From NCBI GenBank assembly GCA_030323885.1, contig CM059186.1, positions 22,401,849 through 22,465,848 of the forward strand: a DNA stretch of 64,000 nucleotides, read 5' to 3'. The stretch comes from Branchipolynoe longqiensis (taxonomy: Eukaryota; Annelida; Polychaeta; Phyllodocida; Polynoidae). Of this stretch, positions 10,872-20,926 are shown in pieces. The notes beneath the pieces are model-generated. The model saw only the letters and a program-made list of their open reading frames with translations. It was not told the DNA's origin and searched no databases. Position 1 is the first letter of the stretch. Each line of letters starts with the position of its first letter. Made by a program: the position numbers and the translations under genes.

Positions 10872-12398
10872 GTTGAAAACAGGACGAACTGCCACCAGAG
10901 CTCAGCCATAATCCCACCACAACAGACAATCGCCGTACAAGCTGTGTAAAGTCTGCGCGCATAAAATGCACAGACCAACGCAGACGCGGCCGGCCTTGCA
11001 ATACTCTTACTGACAAGTCAAGACTAAGCAACAAGAAGTATGCAGAGATGGAATAAATGTAAATGCCAAAACAAAAACACCCACCTCGTCTGCCGGCAGC
11101 CGGTAAAGTGACTGGCCCCACACGTCCTCACTCACAGAACTGCAGAGTCCAGTCGGCGTACCAACCAGAGAGCGCTTACCTCACTTGCAAAACACCACGG
11201 GCCGTATGCATGGAGCGGTGTTAGCGACCCAAAACGCGTTTATGGTGGGATTTCTGGTTTAGCGCCGAAAAGTTGGTATGCATGGAGCAGTGTTAGGCCT
11301 AACACCGAGCGTTTAAACACGGAAATTCTAACTCTGCTCATACCAGGTTTACAGCAGTGTTAGTGTTAGGTTAGTGTCAGGATGGAACCCAAATCTACTC
11401 AATGCTATCATATTTAACAGAATTACATACGCAATAAGTGAAATTTTATCAATTTAACCCTAAATCCGAAGCGAGATTAATGCTGTTGCCGTAACTGCCA
11501 CGATATTAATATTTTCGAATCGACGAGTGTAAAGTAAACAAATCGCCACCGCCGCTTCGATGTCGATATCCATACTGTCCAACGTCAAATAAAAATGGCC
11601 GCCACCGCCGAATCGGCGGGAATATATTAAGCCCAAATCTATTCAATGCTGTCATATTTAACAGAGTTACATAGTCAATTAGTGAAATTTGATTAAATTA
11701 ACCCTAAAACCGAAGCGATATTAACGCTGCCGCTGCATCGGCGGCGTTATTCATATTGTCGAATCGAAGGATTTCCCAAATCTATAAATACATTCACGTT
11801 TAGCTAACACTCACCGTTTAAGCGCCCATGCATACGGCTTGACATAGTTCTCTACGACGCCGATAACCGGAGATAGGTACCCGGGTTAGAGGGAGAACAC
11901 CGCACGCCGCTAACACCGCAGAACAACACTGGGAAACCCCAGGCGACGGAATCCCCACCCCCATGCAATACCCACCACAACAACACATACTGCGCGGTTG
12001 CAGCAACTCCCACTCAACTGGTTACACGCACATGCTATAAGTCACCCAGTTACGCCCCGCTGATCAGTCTAACCTGCTACGCACCAATGCTCGTGACAAA
12101 CATAAACACTCACCCGGTAATAGCAGCAAAAACGCAGTATGCCCCATCAACTATAACTAGTTCGTTAGACAAGAAATGGTAGATAATAAACACAACTGCG
12201 CCCATTTGTTGGTTCCCCCGGGGCCCCCGGTCTTTCCCCACCACTCTCAAATAACTGCATAGTAAAGCTAACTGAAGATATTTACTGCGTAACTCGTTGT
12301 GTGACAGGGATCGGAGTAACTTATGTGCGCCCAAGCCCTGGAGACCCAACAACACCAGGGTGGAGTAGCCCCAATACGTGCTACTCCACCCACATCAG
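10872..12398 (-). repeat. Central non-coding region between Gypsy pol end and Gag start: probable LTR plus leader
   Basis: The region runs from the end of an integrase ORF to the start of a Gag-like ORF on the same strand, which is where an LTR shared by two tandem copies would lie. A start such as TGTTGTTGGG near 12,348 (minus) is plausible, but I could not fix LTR ends or a primer site because no second LTR copy is present for comparison. An inverted-repeat element (11,199-11,917) sits inside it. Confidence 0.4.
11199..11917. mobile_element. Harbinger-like non-autonomous element A (GGGCCGTATGCA ends)
   Basis: Left end GGGCCGTATGCATGGAGCGG with an inner repeat GGTATGCATGGAGCAGTG. The right side has the inverted inner motif at 11,826-11,842 and stops in CGCTAACACCGC, before the expected outer end, so that end is truncated. 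Two copies of a ~90-bp core (near 11,392 and 11,637; TCATATTTAACAGAATTACA in the first) are shared with elements at 19.4, 22.8 and 45.1 kb. End sequences resemble PIF/Harbinger MITEs, but no transposase is encoded. Confidence 0.7.
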
Positions 12399-13313
12399 TT
12401 ATCTACGCCGTAACGCTAAATGCTCAGATCGCCGCACAGGCGGTGCATCCGAGCTCACCTCAGGCCTCTGTCTAATTGGTATAGAGTCACTGTCGCTACC
12501 CGAACTACTGCGTATGGAAACAACACTATTGGAACCGGCCACTGATCTAGACCGACACTGACATTTGTTTCTCCGTTTATTAGGCCTATGGCGCTTAGGC
12601 CGCATAGCCTCTTCCACAGTAACTGGAAGCCCAGGTCCTCCCTTCCGACTGGACGCATCTGTAGTGCCAGCCTCCACCTGTACAGGTGTCGTCCCATCTC
12701 CTACATGAGCATCCAACCAGGAGGATGGCCCAGCGTTCCTAGACATCTGCTGGGTGTAAAGCTTAAGACGTCTAATGTTGGATTTACGGTATTTTCCATC
12801 CTTGCCCTTCATAATAACTGTGGTGTCAGAGACAACTTCCATTATAGTAAAGGGACTGTCCCAGTTCTTCACGGGCTTGACCCGAGCTAGCGGTCCATGA
12901 TACCACACTACCAGATCGCCCACCTTGAACTGACGCCATGCAGCAGGCCCGTAGTCAGATTTCTGACGAACCACTGCCCGACCCAAAGCATCGCAAACTG
13001 CGCTATATGTGCGGTGAAAGCAATGCTCCAACCATCTTACGAACACGATCTCACAAGGCCGGTCTACTTGATGATTCACTACCCCAAATTGCAGATCAGC
13101 TGCCAATCGGAGTTCCTCACCAAATAGTAACTTGTTTGGAGTCATACCAGTACATGCATGCTCCGTACAGTTATATGCATGTGCCAAAAACTTGACCTGA
13201 AAATCCCAATCATCCTGGAAGTCATTCACAGTACAAGCCAATGCAGAAATGAGCGTCTTATTAAAGCACTCTACGATACCATCCGATTGTGGACAGTACG
13301 GGTTCGTAGCATT
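12399..13313 (-). pseudogene. Gypsy integrase, catalytic Glu and C-terminal region
   Basis: The frame carries the DDE-motif glutamate (VECFNKTL), then the GAAWRQF-like region, here AAWRQFKVGDLVVWYHG, then PFTIMEVVSDTTVIMKGKDG, typical of the integrase C-terminal beta-barrel. A ~100-residue basic/Ser-rich tail ends at the stop (12,399). It is joined to the preceding ORF by a one-base loss in an A run near 13,314, between the second Asp and the Glu of the catalytic triad. Integrase would insert the cDNA into the host chromosome; as written it cannot be translated whole. Confidence 0.85.
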
Positions 13314-14497
13314 TTCTTAACGCCAAACAAGCGCAACATGGACTGAAATAGGGTGGACTCAAATTCCCATCCCGGATCCGAGTGGATCCGCATTGGGGCA
13401 CCGAATATTAATACCCAATTATCCACCAATGCCTGCGCTGCAGTGGGTGCAGTGTGATCTTTCATGGGGTACACTTGCACGTACTTGGTGTAATAGTCCT
13501 GGACTACCATCATCACCACATTCCCCCTAGACGTCGTCTTAAACCCGGACACAAAGTCACACGCTAGATGGCGCCACTGATGCCCAGACAATTCCTGAGT
13601 CAATGGAAGCTTAGCAATCCCATCACCCGTCTTCACAACCTGACATTCATGGCAAGTACGTACCCATCGTTTAATATCAGAAGTCATGCCCAGCCAATAG
13701 AAACGCCAAGCCAGACGTTTGGTGGAGCGAACACGCCCAAAGTGTGTAGCTGTAGAATGCCCATGACAAAATAACAGCACATCATCGCGCAACGCGAACG
13801 GCACAATGATCTGCAGGCGACTGCGTAGGTCATTTCCCACAACTTTCCACCTGCAGAGCACACCCTCACGCAGTTCCAGCAGGTCCCACTGATTTATAAT
13901 CTTGCGAGTCTCTGCATTCTCCACCGCCAGCTCGTCAAACAAAGGCTTGGAGCGGCCCTCCTCCAACCATTCGATTACACGCAGTATGGAGGAGACTTGA
14001 CACTGCACCAGACGAACCTCTGATAATGTCCAAAGTTCATCATCATCTATGTCCATCGCCACAATAGCTGCGAGCACACAATTATGCGTGCCACAGTCGG
14101 TACAATCACCCCGACCGCACTTACGAACCGGTCTCCTACTCAGACTATCTGCGTTGATATGGTCCACCCCTTTCCTGTACACAATGTGCTCATTTGTGAC
14201 ACCGTATTCAGATAGAGTGACCAACCAATGCCCCATCATCACCTCGGCCTCTTTAAAATTTAACAACCACCAAAGAGAGTGATGATCTGTCCGGATAATA
14301 AAATCCAACCCAACTAGGAAATGTTTCCACTTCCTACTATACACGACAATAGCCATCAGCTCACGCTTCGTCGTGCAGTAGTTCCGCTGCGCTATATTAA
14401 GTTTATTACTCGCAAAAGACAACGGGACCTCCACCCCATCCTGAACCGGCATCAACACGCCTGAAATTGCAAATCCCGACGCATCAGTGTCTGACTG
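13314..14497 (-). pseudogene. Gypsy RNase H and integrase N-terminal/catalytic core
   Basis: Begins with the RNase H opening DTDASGFAISG and continues through CTTKRELMAIV, the TDHHSLWWLL segment and DHINADSLSRRP. Integrase follows, with zinc-binding HGHSTATHFGR...CHECQ, then the first Asp in ACDFVSGF and the second in IHSDPGWEF. The order RNase H-IN without a 3'-flanking RT and the motif set indicate Ty3/Gypsy. Directly upstream comes the protease, not the RT, so the RT domain (normally ~250 codons) has been removed by deletion. Confidence 0.88.
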
Positions 14498-14958
14498 TCG
14501 CGATGCAATTCACACTGCACCGTGAGGCGGTACGGGTAATGAAGATATAGGCTGCCAGCCTGTTGCAGCTCAGAACCGTGATACTCCAAAAATTCCGCAC
14601 CTAAAATACCATCCTCTGAAATATTGTAAACAGTGGGGGCATAATGAACAATTTCCCCCCTGATCTCCAGAGATAGTATGGCTTGTCCGTACTGCTTGAG
14701 TGGCGCACCGGTGACGGTGACAGACTTCACACCATTATCGAAAAACACCCTATCACCATCTAACTTATCGAAGAATTTCCGTCCAACACATGTGACCGCA
14801 GCGCCACTGTCTATTAAGAAATGCCCGATAGTCCCCCTAATGCACACTCTCACATACCACCGTTTTCCGTCCAAAGTCGAGAAAGTGGAATCCACGAACA
14901 GGTGTCTACCACAAGGGTGAGATAGGTCGCACCCCTGACGCTGTACTATAAATTGCAT
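14495..14958 (-). pseudogene. Gypsy retropepsin-like aspartic protease
   Basis: Retropepsin motif FLIDSGAAVTCVG is visible, with the second conserved block GILGAEFL about 70 residues on. The protease would cleave the Gag-Pol polyprotein. The frame is open, but about 40 residues after GAEFL it runs into the RNase H segment in a different frame at ~14,495, which marks the RT deletion junction. Confidence 0.85.
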
Positions 14959-15680
14959 ACAGTCGTCCAGAGGCCGGGAGCCAAAGCAGAAACGCAGCGT
15001 GCTATCTGCTTCATGCCATCACACAATACCGACTCCACTGGGAGCAACTCACCAGGGGCGGTCACCGGCGGTCCTGCGCTAGCATCAGACTGCACACCGG
15101 CTTCCTCATTAGTCAACACTGCATCTGTTTTGGCGGTATCTGGGCTTGCCAAATGGGTTGGGCCCAAGCCAACACGGTCCAACCCTAAGCGTTTAAATTG
15201 GGCTTAGCATTCACGTCCCTGTCCTTATGGAGACGCGCCAACCTAACCCGATCAACACCTGAGTTGTCCCTACCCTCGCGATCACCGGCTATTACAGCCT
15301 CCTCGAGAGTTCGCTTTACCCCAGTACATTGAATAGGCCAATGACCGAACGCAAAGCAACGACCACGTTCATGATCCCGAGCATGCGTATCTTTCTTAGC
15401 AATGCGCCTGCATGCAGATAACCCTGAGGGACCAGGTCCACCTGCTGGTACTTGCGTCACAGATTTATGCTCGACCATAATCTCATGGACCCAGTTCTGC
15501 ATCAGATCCTTTGGGATCGGTGGCCCGCGATAACCCCCCCAGAGCTCCTTTGGAAGTTACTACCCTCGCAGTAGCCTCCTCCAGCTGAACCCTGGAAGTT
15601 ATTACCCTCACGATAGAACCCCTCAGAACTATTCCGGAAGTTACTACCGCCGCCATCACGTCGAGGTTCAAGTCAATTTT
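14959..15680 (-). pseudogene. Gag C-terminal part of the Gypsy-like element, 3' copy
   Basis: Starts abruptly near 15,680 in a Gly/Asn-rich repeat (GGSNFRN, EGNNFQG, EGSNFQR), continues through PIPKDLMQNWVHEIMVEHK and reaches a degenerate zinc knuckle CFAFGHWPIQC, in which the first Cys is missing. It then reads towards the protease. Frame changes occur at a seven-base C run (~15,533-15,539) and again near 15,190 and 14,950. The Gag N-terminus is absent here but an equivalent is found in the downstream copy at 8,740-10,871. Confidence 0.65.
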
Positions 15681-17204
15681 CACCTATTTCCGTTGAGTGT
15701 AATAACATGAACTGAATGTCTTATAGTGCAATTTTTGTTTCTTTATATTCTTTATATAAATATGAGCCTGTCTCTAAAGGTGATAACTCTTTGTTTTGTC
15801 CATTGTAATGATTGACAGAAAACAGCAGAGAAACGGTTACACTGAAAACACAAGGACATTTGCATCAAATCAAGATGTATTCTATTGGGATTATGAAACA
15901 CCATGTAAATAACAAATCAGTTTATCCTGAGCAAATGCATAAGCAGATAGTGTGTTGATCGTTACAATGGACACAGTTTTGTCCCATATTGCTTACCACC
16001 TTTTGAGCCAGTCTCATATATATATATGTTTTAAAACAATGTATATCTTCTGTGTCACATGGAGAGGGTGGGTGGGCCCTGTACTGCGACTAGCCTGAGG
16101 CCCAGCACTTGGTAAAACAGAAGTTATCCTTCAATGATACCCAGGTAAGTCTCATATAACTTACCCTATTTTACCTCGGGCTGTAGCCGCTGGGCTCTCA
16201 CAGCCCAGGGAGATTTTTTACATAATGAGAGTTATTACCCGAATCTTATTATGCTATGAACAACTTTGTATTTTGATAAAAACACTTCGTGAAGCTATTC
16301 TCTTTTTATATCATATAATTTCATCAGTGATGCATCCGGTTTGTGTCCCTCTGGACTTGTGTAACAGACTCACATGTATCCCTCTGGACATGTATGTCTA
16401 ACAACACCAATTGACCATGTTGTTGGTTCGCCATAACCTCAGTCAAATGCCTCTCATTTTAGTGAGAGCTTAACCTGGTCATTTATTTGAGTTGCTTAAC
16501 AACTTCTTGCTAGGTTCTCTTTTTCCCCTTTCTTCTTGCAATGCCCCACAAAAGCCCTGGCTGTCTTGCATTCTGCATACCTTAGTGTACTCTTACCCAA
16601 AGTTGTGCTTTTTGGGTGGCTAAAGTTCTCCTAGAATGTGTGCACAAACCTTTTGGTAACCATGCCCTCTCTGTCGACCATCTGTATTATCCCTTTTTAC
16701 AGGTTATCCCTGGAATGGGAGCATGTGGGCGAATATAGCTCACCAAAAGCTGTTTGCCCAATCGTACACTTTTGTCCTGGATAAATATGCCTTAAGCGTT
16801 CCAACTACAGATCCTAGGACACACGTAATAGGACCGCCAGGTATTCGACGACAGTTGATCGCCCATTTTATTTGACTATCAAACGAAACGTCAACTCCTT
16901 TTCATATTCATCTAGATCATCTAGCTACAGAGCAACTACTGCTAGGCCTCTGATTGAGTATGACCACTTTAAGTGTCAGGTCTCAAAGAGCCCAGTTCTT
17001 GTTTCCTGGCCAGTTCTTGAGTGTCTCACACCCTTTGTTGACCATCACAATTGGTGTTTCCCTCTGTCTGACCCGCGATCCGAGGTAGGAATAACGTAAG
17101 CACGCAGCCTACTGCATCAATCCTAGTTCTTATTCGGCTAGATAAACCAAAACCGACACTGTTGGGCAAGGTATTGAGCCCAGGGTTTAATACCCTTCAT
17201 CATT
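15681..17204. other. No gene recognised
   Basis: About 1.5 kb of AT-rich DNA with no ORF, exon or repeat that I can support. Confidence 0.5.
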
Positions 17205-17862
17205 GATTGATTGATTGATTGATTGGTGGTTGCTTTACGCCGTGTCCGCAGCATAGGCCTTCTACTCTTAAGGGAAGGCTCTCGGCCTTCGACATAAAGG
17301 CTCTGGATGAGCGAGGTTCTAACCACCCCCAGGGCCAGCCGAAGGCCTTGATGGTGTATATTATCTAACTTCTTTATGTATGATTTCCTGGCTGAACCAT
17401 AAACAATACAGCCATAGTCCAATTTTGAACGTATTAATGTTCTATATAATTGGAGCAGGACAGTGCTGTCTGCTTCCCACTGTGTGTGGGCTAGAACTTT
17501 TAAAATGTCCAGTCCCTTAATGCATTTGGACTTTAAATACTTAATATGAGGGATAAAAGATAATTTGTTTTCAAAGATGACTCCTAAAAACTTGGTCTCT
17601 TTGACAACTTTTATGGGATGATTTCCAATTGTTAAATTAGGTTCATGGTGCAAAGTCCGTAAAAGAAAAAAGCGCATACAAACGGTTTTCGATTTGGAGA
17701 ACCTAAAACCATTTTCCATTGCCCTTGAGGAAAGGCTATTTATGTTTAATTGGAGCTGCCATTCTATAGTGTTCATATTTTTACCTTTATAACATATTAA
17801 AAAGTCATCTACATAGAGACTGCAGGATACAGTACTCTTTATGGATTTTACTATATTGTTAC

Positions 17863-18044
17863 TGTCATGGGGGTGATGAAAATGGGAAATACTGCGCCTA
17901 GAGCGGGACTCGAACCCACATCTCTTTGCATTCCGGGCCAGTGTGCTAACCATTACACCACCTAGGCTCCCTGATATCAACACACTCCCCACGCCTACCT
18001 GTCTATGTGGTTACTTGCCTGAGAGGTCAGTGCAGACCACTACA
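17863..18044 (-). repeat. TRIM 3' LTR
   Basis: 182 bp, bounded by TG/CA on the minus strand. It differs from the other LTR at two sites, both inside the tRNA-like segment. Confidence 0.92.
17896..17967 (-). ncRNA. tRNA-like cloverleaf inside the TRIM 3' LTR
   Basis: Exactly 72 nt with canonical spacing. The 7-bp acceptor pairs GCCTAGG with TCTAGGC (one G-T). The D stem pairs GTGT with GCAC around an AATGGTTA loop, and the T arm is GTGGG-TTCGAGT-CCCGC. A box and B box are intact. The anticodon stem has two mismatches and position 33 is C, so a working tRNA is unlikely. It can be read as a Pol III promoter-bearing module or tRNA mimic. Confidence 0.8.
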
Positions 18045-18056
18045 CTCGTCCCCCTG
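18045..18056 (-). other. Polypurine tract of the TRIM
   Basis: Minus-strand sequence AGGGGGACGAG abuts the 3' LTR start; all but one base are purine. In LTR elements such a tract primes plus-strand DNA synthesis. Confidence 0.75.
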
Positions 18057-18163
18057 GAATTGTAAGTCTTGTAATGCTTACAATTACATACATACAGGCA
18101 ATGCACTAACACATACATACACAGGGTAGGTTCAACAACCATACAGCACAAAGCTTGTACAGG

Positions 18164-18181
18164 ATCCTGGTCACGGCACCA
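18164..18181 (-). other. Primer-binding site of the TRIM (tRNA-His)
   Basis: TGGTGCCGTGACCAGGAT, one base after the 5' LTR. It is complementary over 18 bases to the 3' end of animal tRNA-His as I recall it (acceptor TCACGGC plus CCA). Confidence 0.85.
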
Positions 18182-18182
18182 G

Positions 18183-18364
18183 TGTCATGGGGGTGATGAA
18201 AATGGGAAATACTGCACCTAGAGCGGGACTCGAACCCACATCTCTTTGCATTCCAGGCCAGTGTGCTAACCATTACACCACCTAGGCTCCCTGATATCAA
18301 CACACTCCCCACGCCTACCTGTCTATGTGGTTACTTGCCTGAGAGGTCAGTGCAGACCACTACA
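18183..18364 (-). repeat. TRIM 5' LTR
   Basis: 182 bp, TG to CA. It contains the same tRNA-like segment (18,216-18,287) as the 3' LTR. Confidence 0.92.
18216..18287 (-). ncRNA. tRNA-like cloverleaf inside the TRIM 5' LTR
   Basis: Same 72-nt fold as at 17,896. Here position 33 is the canonical T, the loop would present GGA at 34-36, and the 1-72 pair is G-T instead of G-C. The two LTR copies therefore each hold one of the two features of a better tRNA. Confidence 0.8.
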
Positions 18365-18735
18365 TTACTTTTAATGCCAAAAAGGCTAACAGATAGAATG
18401 CTACCCTGAGGCACTCCCATCTCCTGATCAAAAGGATCAGAAAGGGTAGCGTTGACCCAAAGTTCCGGTTTGATAGAAATTTAGAAATGAAAATGGGCAA
18501 GCGCCCTCTAAACCCCATATTAAACAAATCCTTCAGGATGCCGTACTTCCATGCGGTATCATACGCCTTTTCAAGGTCGGAAAATACGGACATGACATGT
18601 TCTCTGTTTATGAAGGCATTTCAAACGAATGACTCCAATCGGACCAAGTGGTCGAGGGTACTCCTCCCCCGCCTGAAACCATACTGGAAGTCGGTCAGAT
18701 GGTGCTCCGACTCCAGGATCATCGAACAGAAAAGG

Positions 18736-19421
18736 GGGGGGCCCCCACTTCCGAAGATAGTGGGAATAGTTTTACCCACCGACAGACGTAGGTGAAGGGA
18801 GGAGCCACAGGTTTTATACCCTTTGTCAAACAGAATAGGCCCCACTTCTAAAGATAGTGGGAATACAATTTTACCTTGCCTTCTCTCCATGCCGACAATA
18901 CCATGAATTGCATTGTGACCAGGACTAATTGATGAGGTCAACTGCTTGTCAGATATAAAGGAAACTTCATGAATTTTCCTTTTGACTAGTTTGAACAGCA
19001 AGACCGTTGGTCTTATGTGGGTGTTAGTACTGATTTTGTGTAGATCCACAATGATGGAACTCATCAATGTAAGGGACTGTACATGTCTCTTAGCCGTCAA
19101 TTCAGCAATCAACCAGCTTAGGGATATGTGCAAGCATGCCCAATACATGTAAAAGCCATTGGGTAGGCATGTGAATGCCAGCAACAGTTTAGCTAGGGAT
19201 CAGGAGTGATAAGATATCTAGCTGTGATAGAAAGCCTCTAAAAACAAATCAGTATGCTAGTACTACCCACTTATTCAGCAGTGTCAGGTGCAGAAATATT
19301 ATGGGACTGTCGACAGTCTTCCTTCTGAGGAAGACATTTTAAATGTATTCCCCTTCCCAGTGTGTAGCTGTAATGGGGACCTTTCAGTTTGCATGACTCT
19401 CTCGTCAGATGGCACACCATG
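18736..19421. other. No gene recognised
   Basis: Non-coding. A ~30-bp stretch around GCCCCACTTCTAAAGATAGTG (18,840) resembles one at 18,740-18,770, suggesting a small local duplication. Confidence 0.45.
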
Positions 19422-19771
19422 CCGGTGTCGTATTTTCAGCGCCCGGTCATTCTCAGCAGCCCGTCGTGGTCAAAAGACCCGTGGCATCGCCGGCTACAAG
19501 CTCAGCTGGTGCCCGGCAGTGTTAGGGACCGATTACGCCGAAATCTATTGAATGCGATCATATTTAACAGAATTACATACTCAAATAATGAAATTTAATT
19601 AAATTAACCTTAAATTCCAAGCGATATTAACGTAGCAGCTCGATCAGCGTCGAATCGCCGAGTGTAAACAAAACAAATAGCAGTACTCGCGGCGACGTTC
19701 GAAAATCCGCGCATGCGCAGAAGCCACGACAGGCCGCTGAGAATGACCGGGCGCTGAGAATACGACACCGG
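19422..19771. mobile_element. Inverted-repeat element D with the shared core but different ends
   Basis: Termini CCGGTGTCGTATTTTCAGCG (left) and its inverse at 19,752-19,771, extending inwards for ~45 bp. The interior at 19,537-19,625 has the same core as element A (TCATATTTAACAGAATTACA), but the termini share nothing with the GGGCCGTATGCA family. No ORF. Confidence 0.75.
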
Positions 19772-19817
19772 TCTCAGTAATGCTGCGGTTGGATAGAAGC
19801 AGTTCCTTCTACTATCA

Positions 19818-20140
19818 GTTTGTTTGTTGTTGTTTTACATCCTAGCAACATCTCAGGTCATATCAGGACGGGTACCGACTGGTGACAGTGCACACTCATG
19901 GTGACTTTACAGGGCTGTCCCACTGGGAGACCAGGCCGCCATCACCATGACCTGATGTCCCACTCAGTCACATTATCCTGACACTGAGCCAACCAGTCCT
20001 TGCCCTATCCTAATAATGCTAAGCGACTGGCTAGGAAGTGACAAGTATCAATTTTAAAGTCATTGGTTTAACTCGACTTGGGTTCAAACCCACGATCCCA
20101 TGGTCTATCAACACGGGAGACGGACACTCTAACTCACTCG
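19818..20140 (-). mobile_element. tRNA-derived SINE, head truncated
   Basis: Reversed copy of the SINE family, complete from tail to B box but cut within the A box, where it meets the minisatellite at 20,141. Confidence 0.85.
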
Positions 20141-20652
20141 TGTAGGGGTGTGGTCGGGGCTTAGGGATGTGGTGGGGGTGTAGGGATGTGGTGGGGGTGT
20201 AGGTGTGTGTGGTGGGGGTTGACGGTGTGTGTGGTGGGGGTGTAGGTGATTTGTGGTGGAGGTGTAGGGGTGTCTTGCAGAGCGGCACCTCACAATCTTT
20301 AGCATCCCTAAACCCCCACAACACACCTACACCCCCACCACAGCCCTAAACACCAACCCCACACAACTATTCCCCCTACACACCACGACACACATCTATA
20401 CCCTCAGACCCCTTACACCCCCACCACACACTTACACCCCCACCACACACCTACACCCCACCACACACACACACCTACACCACACACACACCTACACCCT
20501 CACCACACACACCTACACCTCAACCACACACACCTACGCCCCCCACACACCTACACCACCACACACATACACCACACACCTACACCCTCACCACATCCCT
20601 AAGCCCCCACCACACACCTACACCACACACCTACACACCCACCACACACCTA
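20141..20652. repeat. CACCACACACCTACACCCC-type minisatellite
   Basis: About 510 bp of irregular tandem units. The left ~150 bp reads as GGTGTAGGGGTGTGGT-type units and the rest as the complementary CACCACACACCTACA type, with the switch near 20,290. Strand composition therefore flips within the array. It lies between two SINEs in opposite orientation. Confidence 0.85.
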
Positions 20653-20926
20653 CAGTTCGAACCCCGGTTGAGTCAAACCAATGACTTAAAAATTGATACT
20701 TGTTGCTTCCTAGTCAGGTGCTCAGCATTATTAGGACAGGGCAAGGACTGGTGTGCTCAGTGTCAGGATAATGTGACTGAGTGGGATACCAGGTCATGGT
20801 GCCAGCGGCCTGGTTTCCCAGTGGGACAGCACTATAAAGTTGCCATGAGTGCGCACTGTCACAAGTTGGTACCCATCCTGATATGACCTTAGATGTTGCT
20901 AGGACATAAAACAACAACAAACAAAC
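20653..20926 (+). mobile_element. tRNA-derived SINE, head truncated
   Basis: Plus-strand copy that begins in its B box (GTTCGAACCCC) at the end of the minisatellite and runs to an AACAAACAAAC tail. Confidence 0.85.

Larger units (their letters stand above)
17863..18364 (-). mobile_element. TRIM (miniature LTR retrotransposon) with tRNA-like sequence in each LTR
   Basis: A 502-bp element with two 182-bp direct repeats (17,863-18,044 and 18,183-18,364) that differ at two positions. It starts TG and ends CA, and is flanked by TTAC on both sides (17,859-17,862 and 18,365-18,368). Right after the 5' LTR there is an 18-base primer-binding site matching the tRNA-His 3' end including CCA, and before the 3' LTR a purine tract. 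The 138-bp interior has no ORF, so it depends on proteins from another LTR element. It lies inside a LINE within a CatSper intron, sense to the host gene. Confidence 0.92.
17205..18735 (-). mobile_element. I-type LINE copy 2, internally deleted and split by a TRIM
   Basis: Related to copies at 6,890 and 23,099. Going 5' to 3' on the minus strand, RT motifs FQYGFRRGRSTLDHL, FSDLEKAYDTAW and GVPQGS lie above 18,364; YVDDFLICYKG and TKFLGVIFENKLSF lie below 17,862. Then comes an internal deletion that removes the whole RNase H domain (joining after EGREPSLKSRR), and the (ATCA)n tail at 17,205-17,225. The RT frame is continuous across the TRIM once its 4-bp duplication is discounted. 5' truncated near 18,735. 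Confidence 0.85.

Noticed and set aside
17896..17967. A genuine tRNA gene
   Set aside because: Canonical length and arms, but anticodon stem mismatches, C at position 33 and presence in both LTRs of one element argue for a tRNA-like module, not a functional tRNA.
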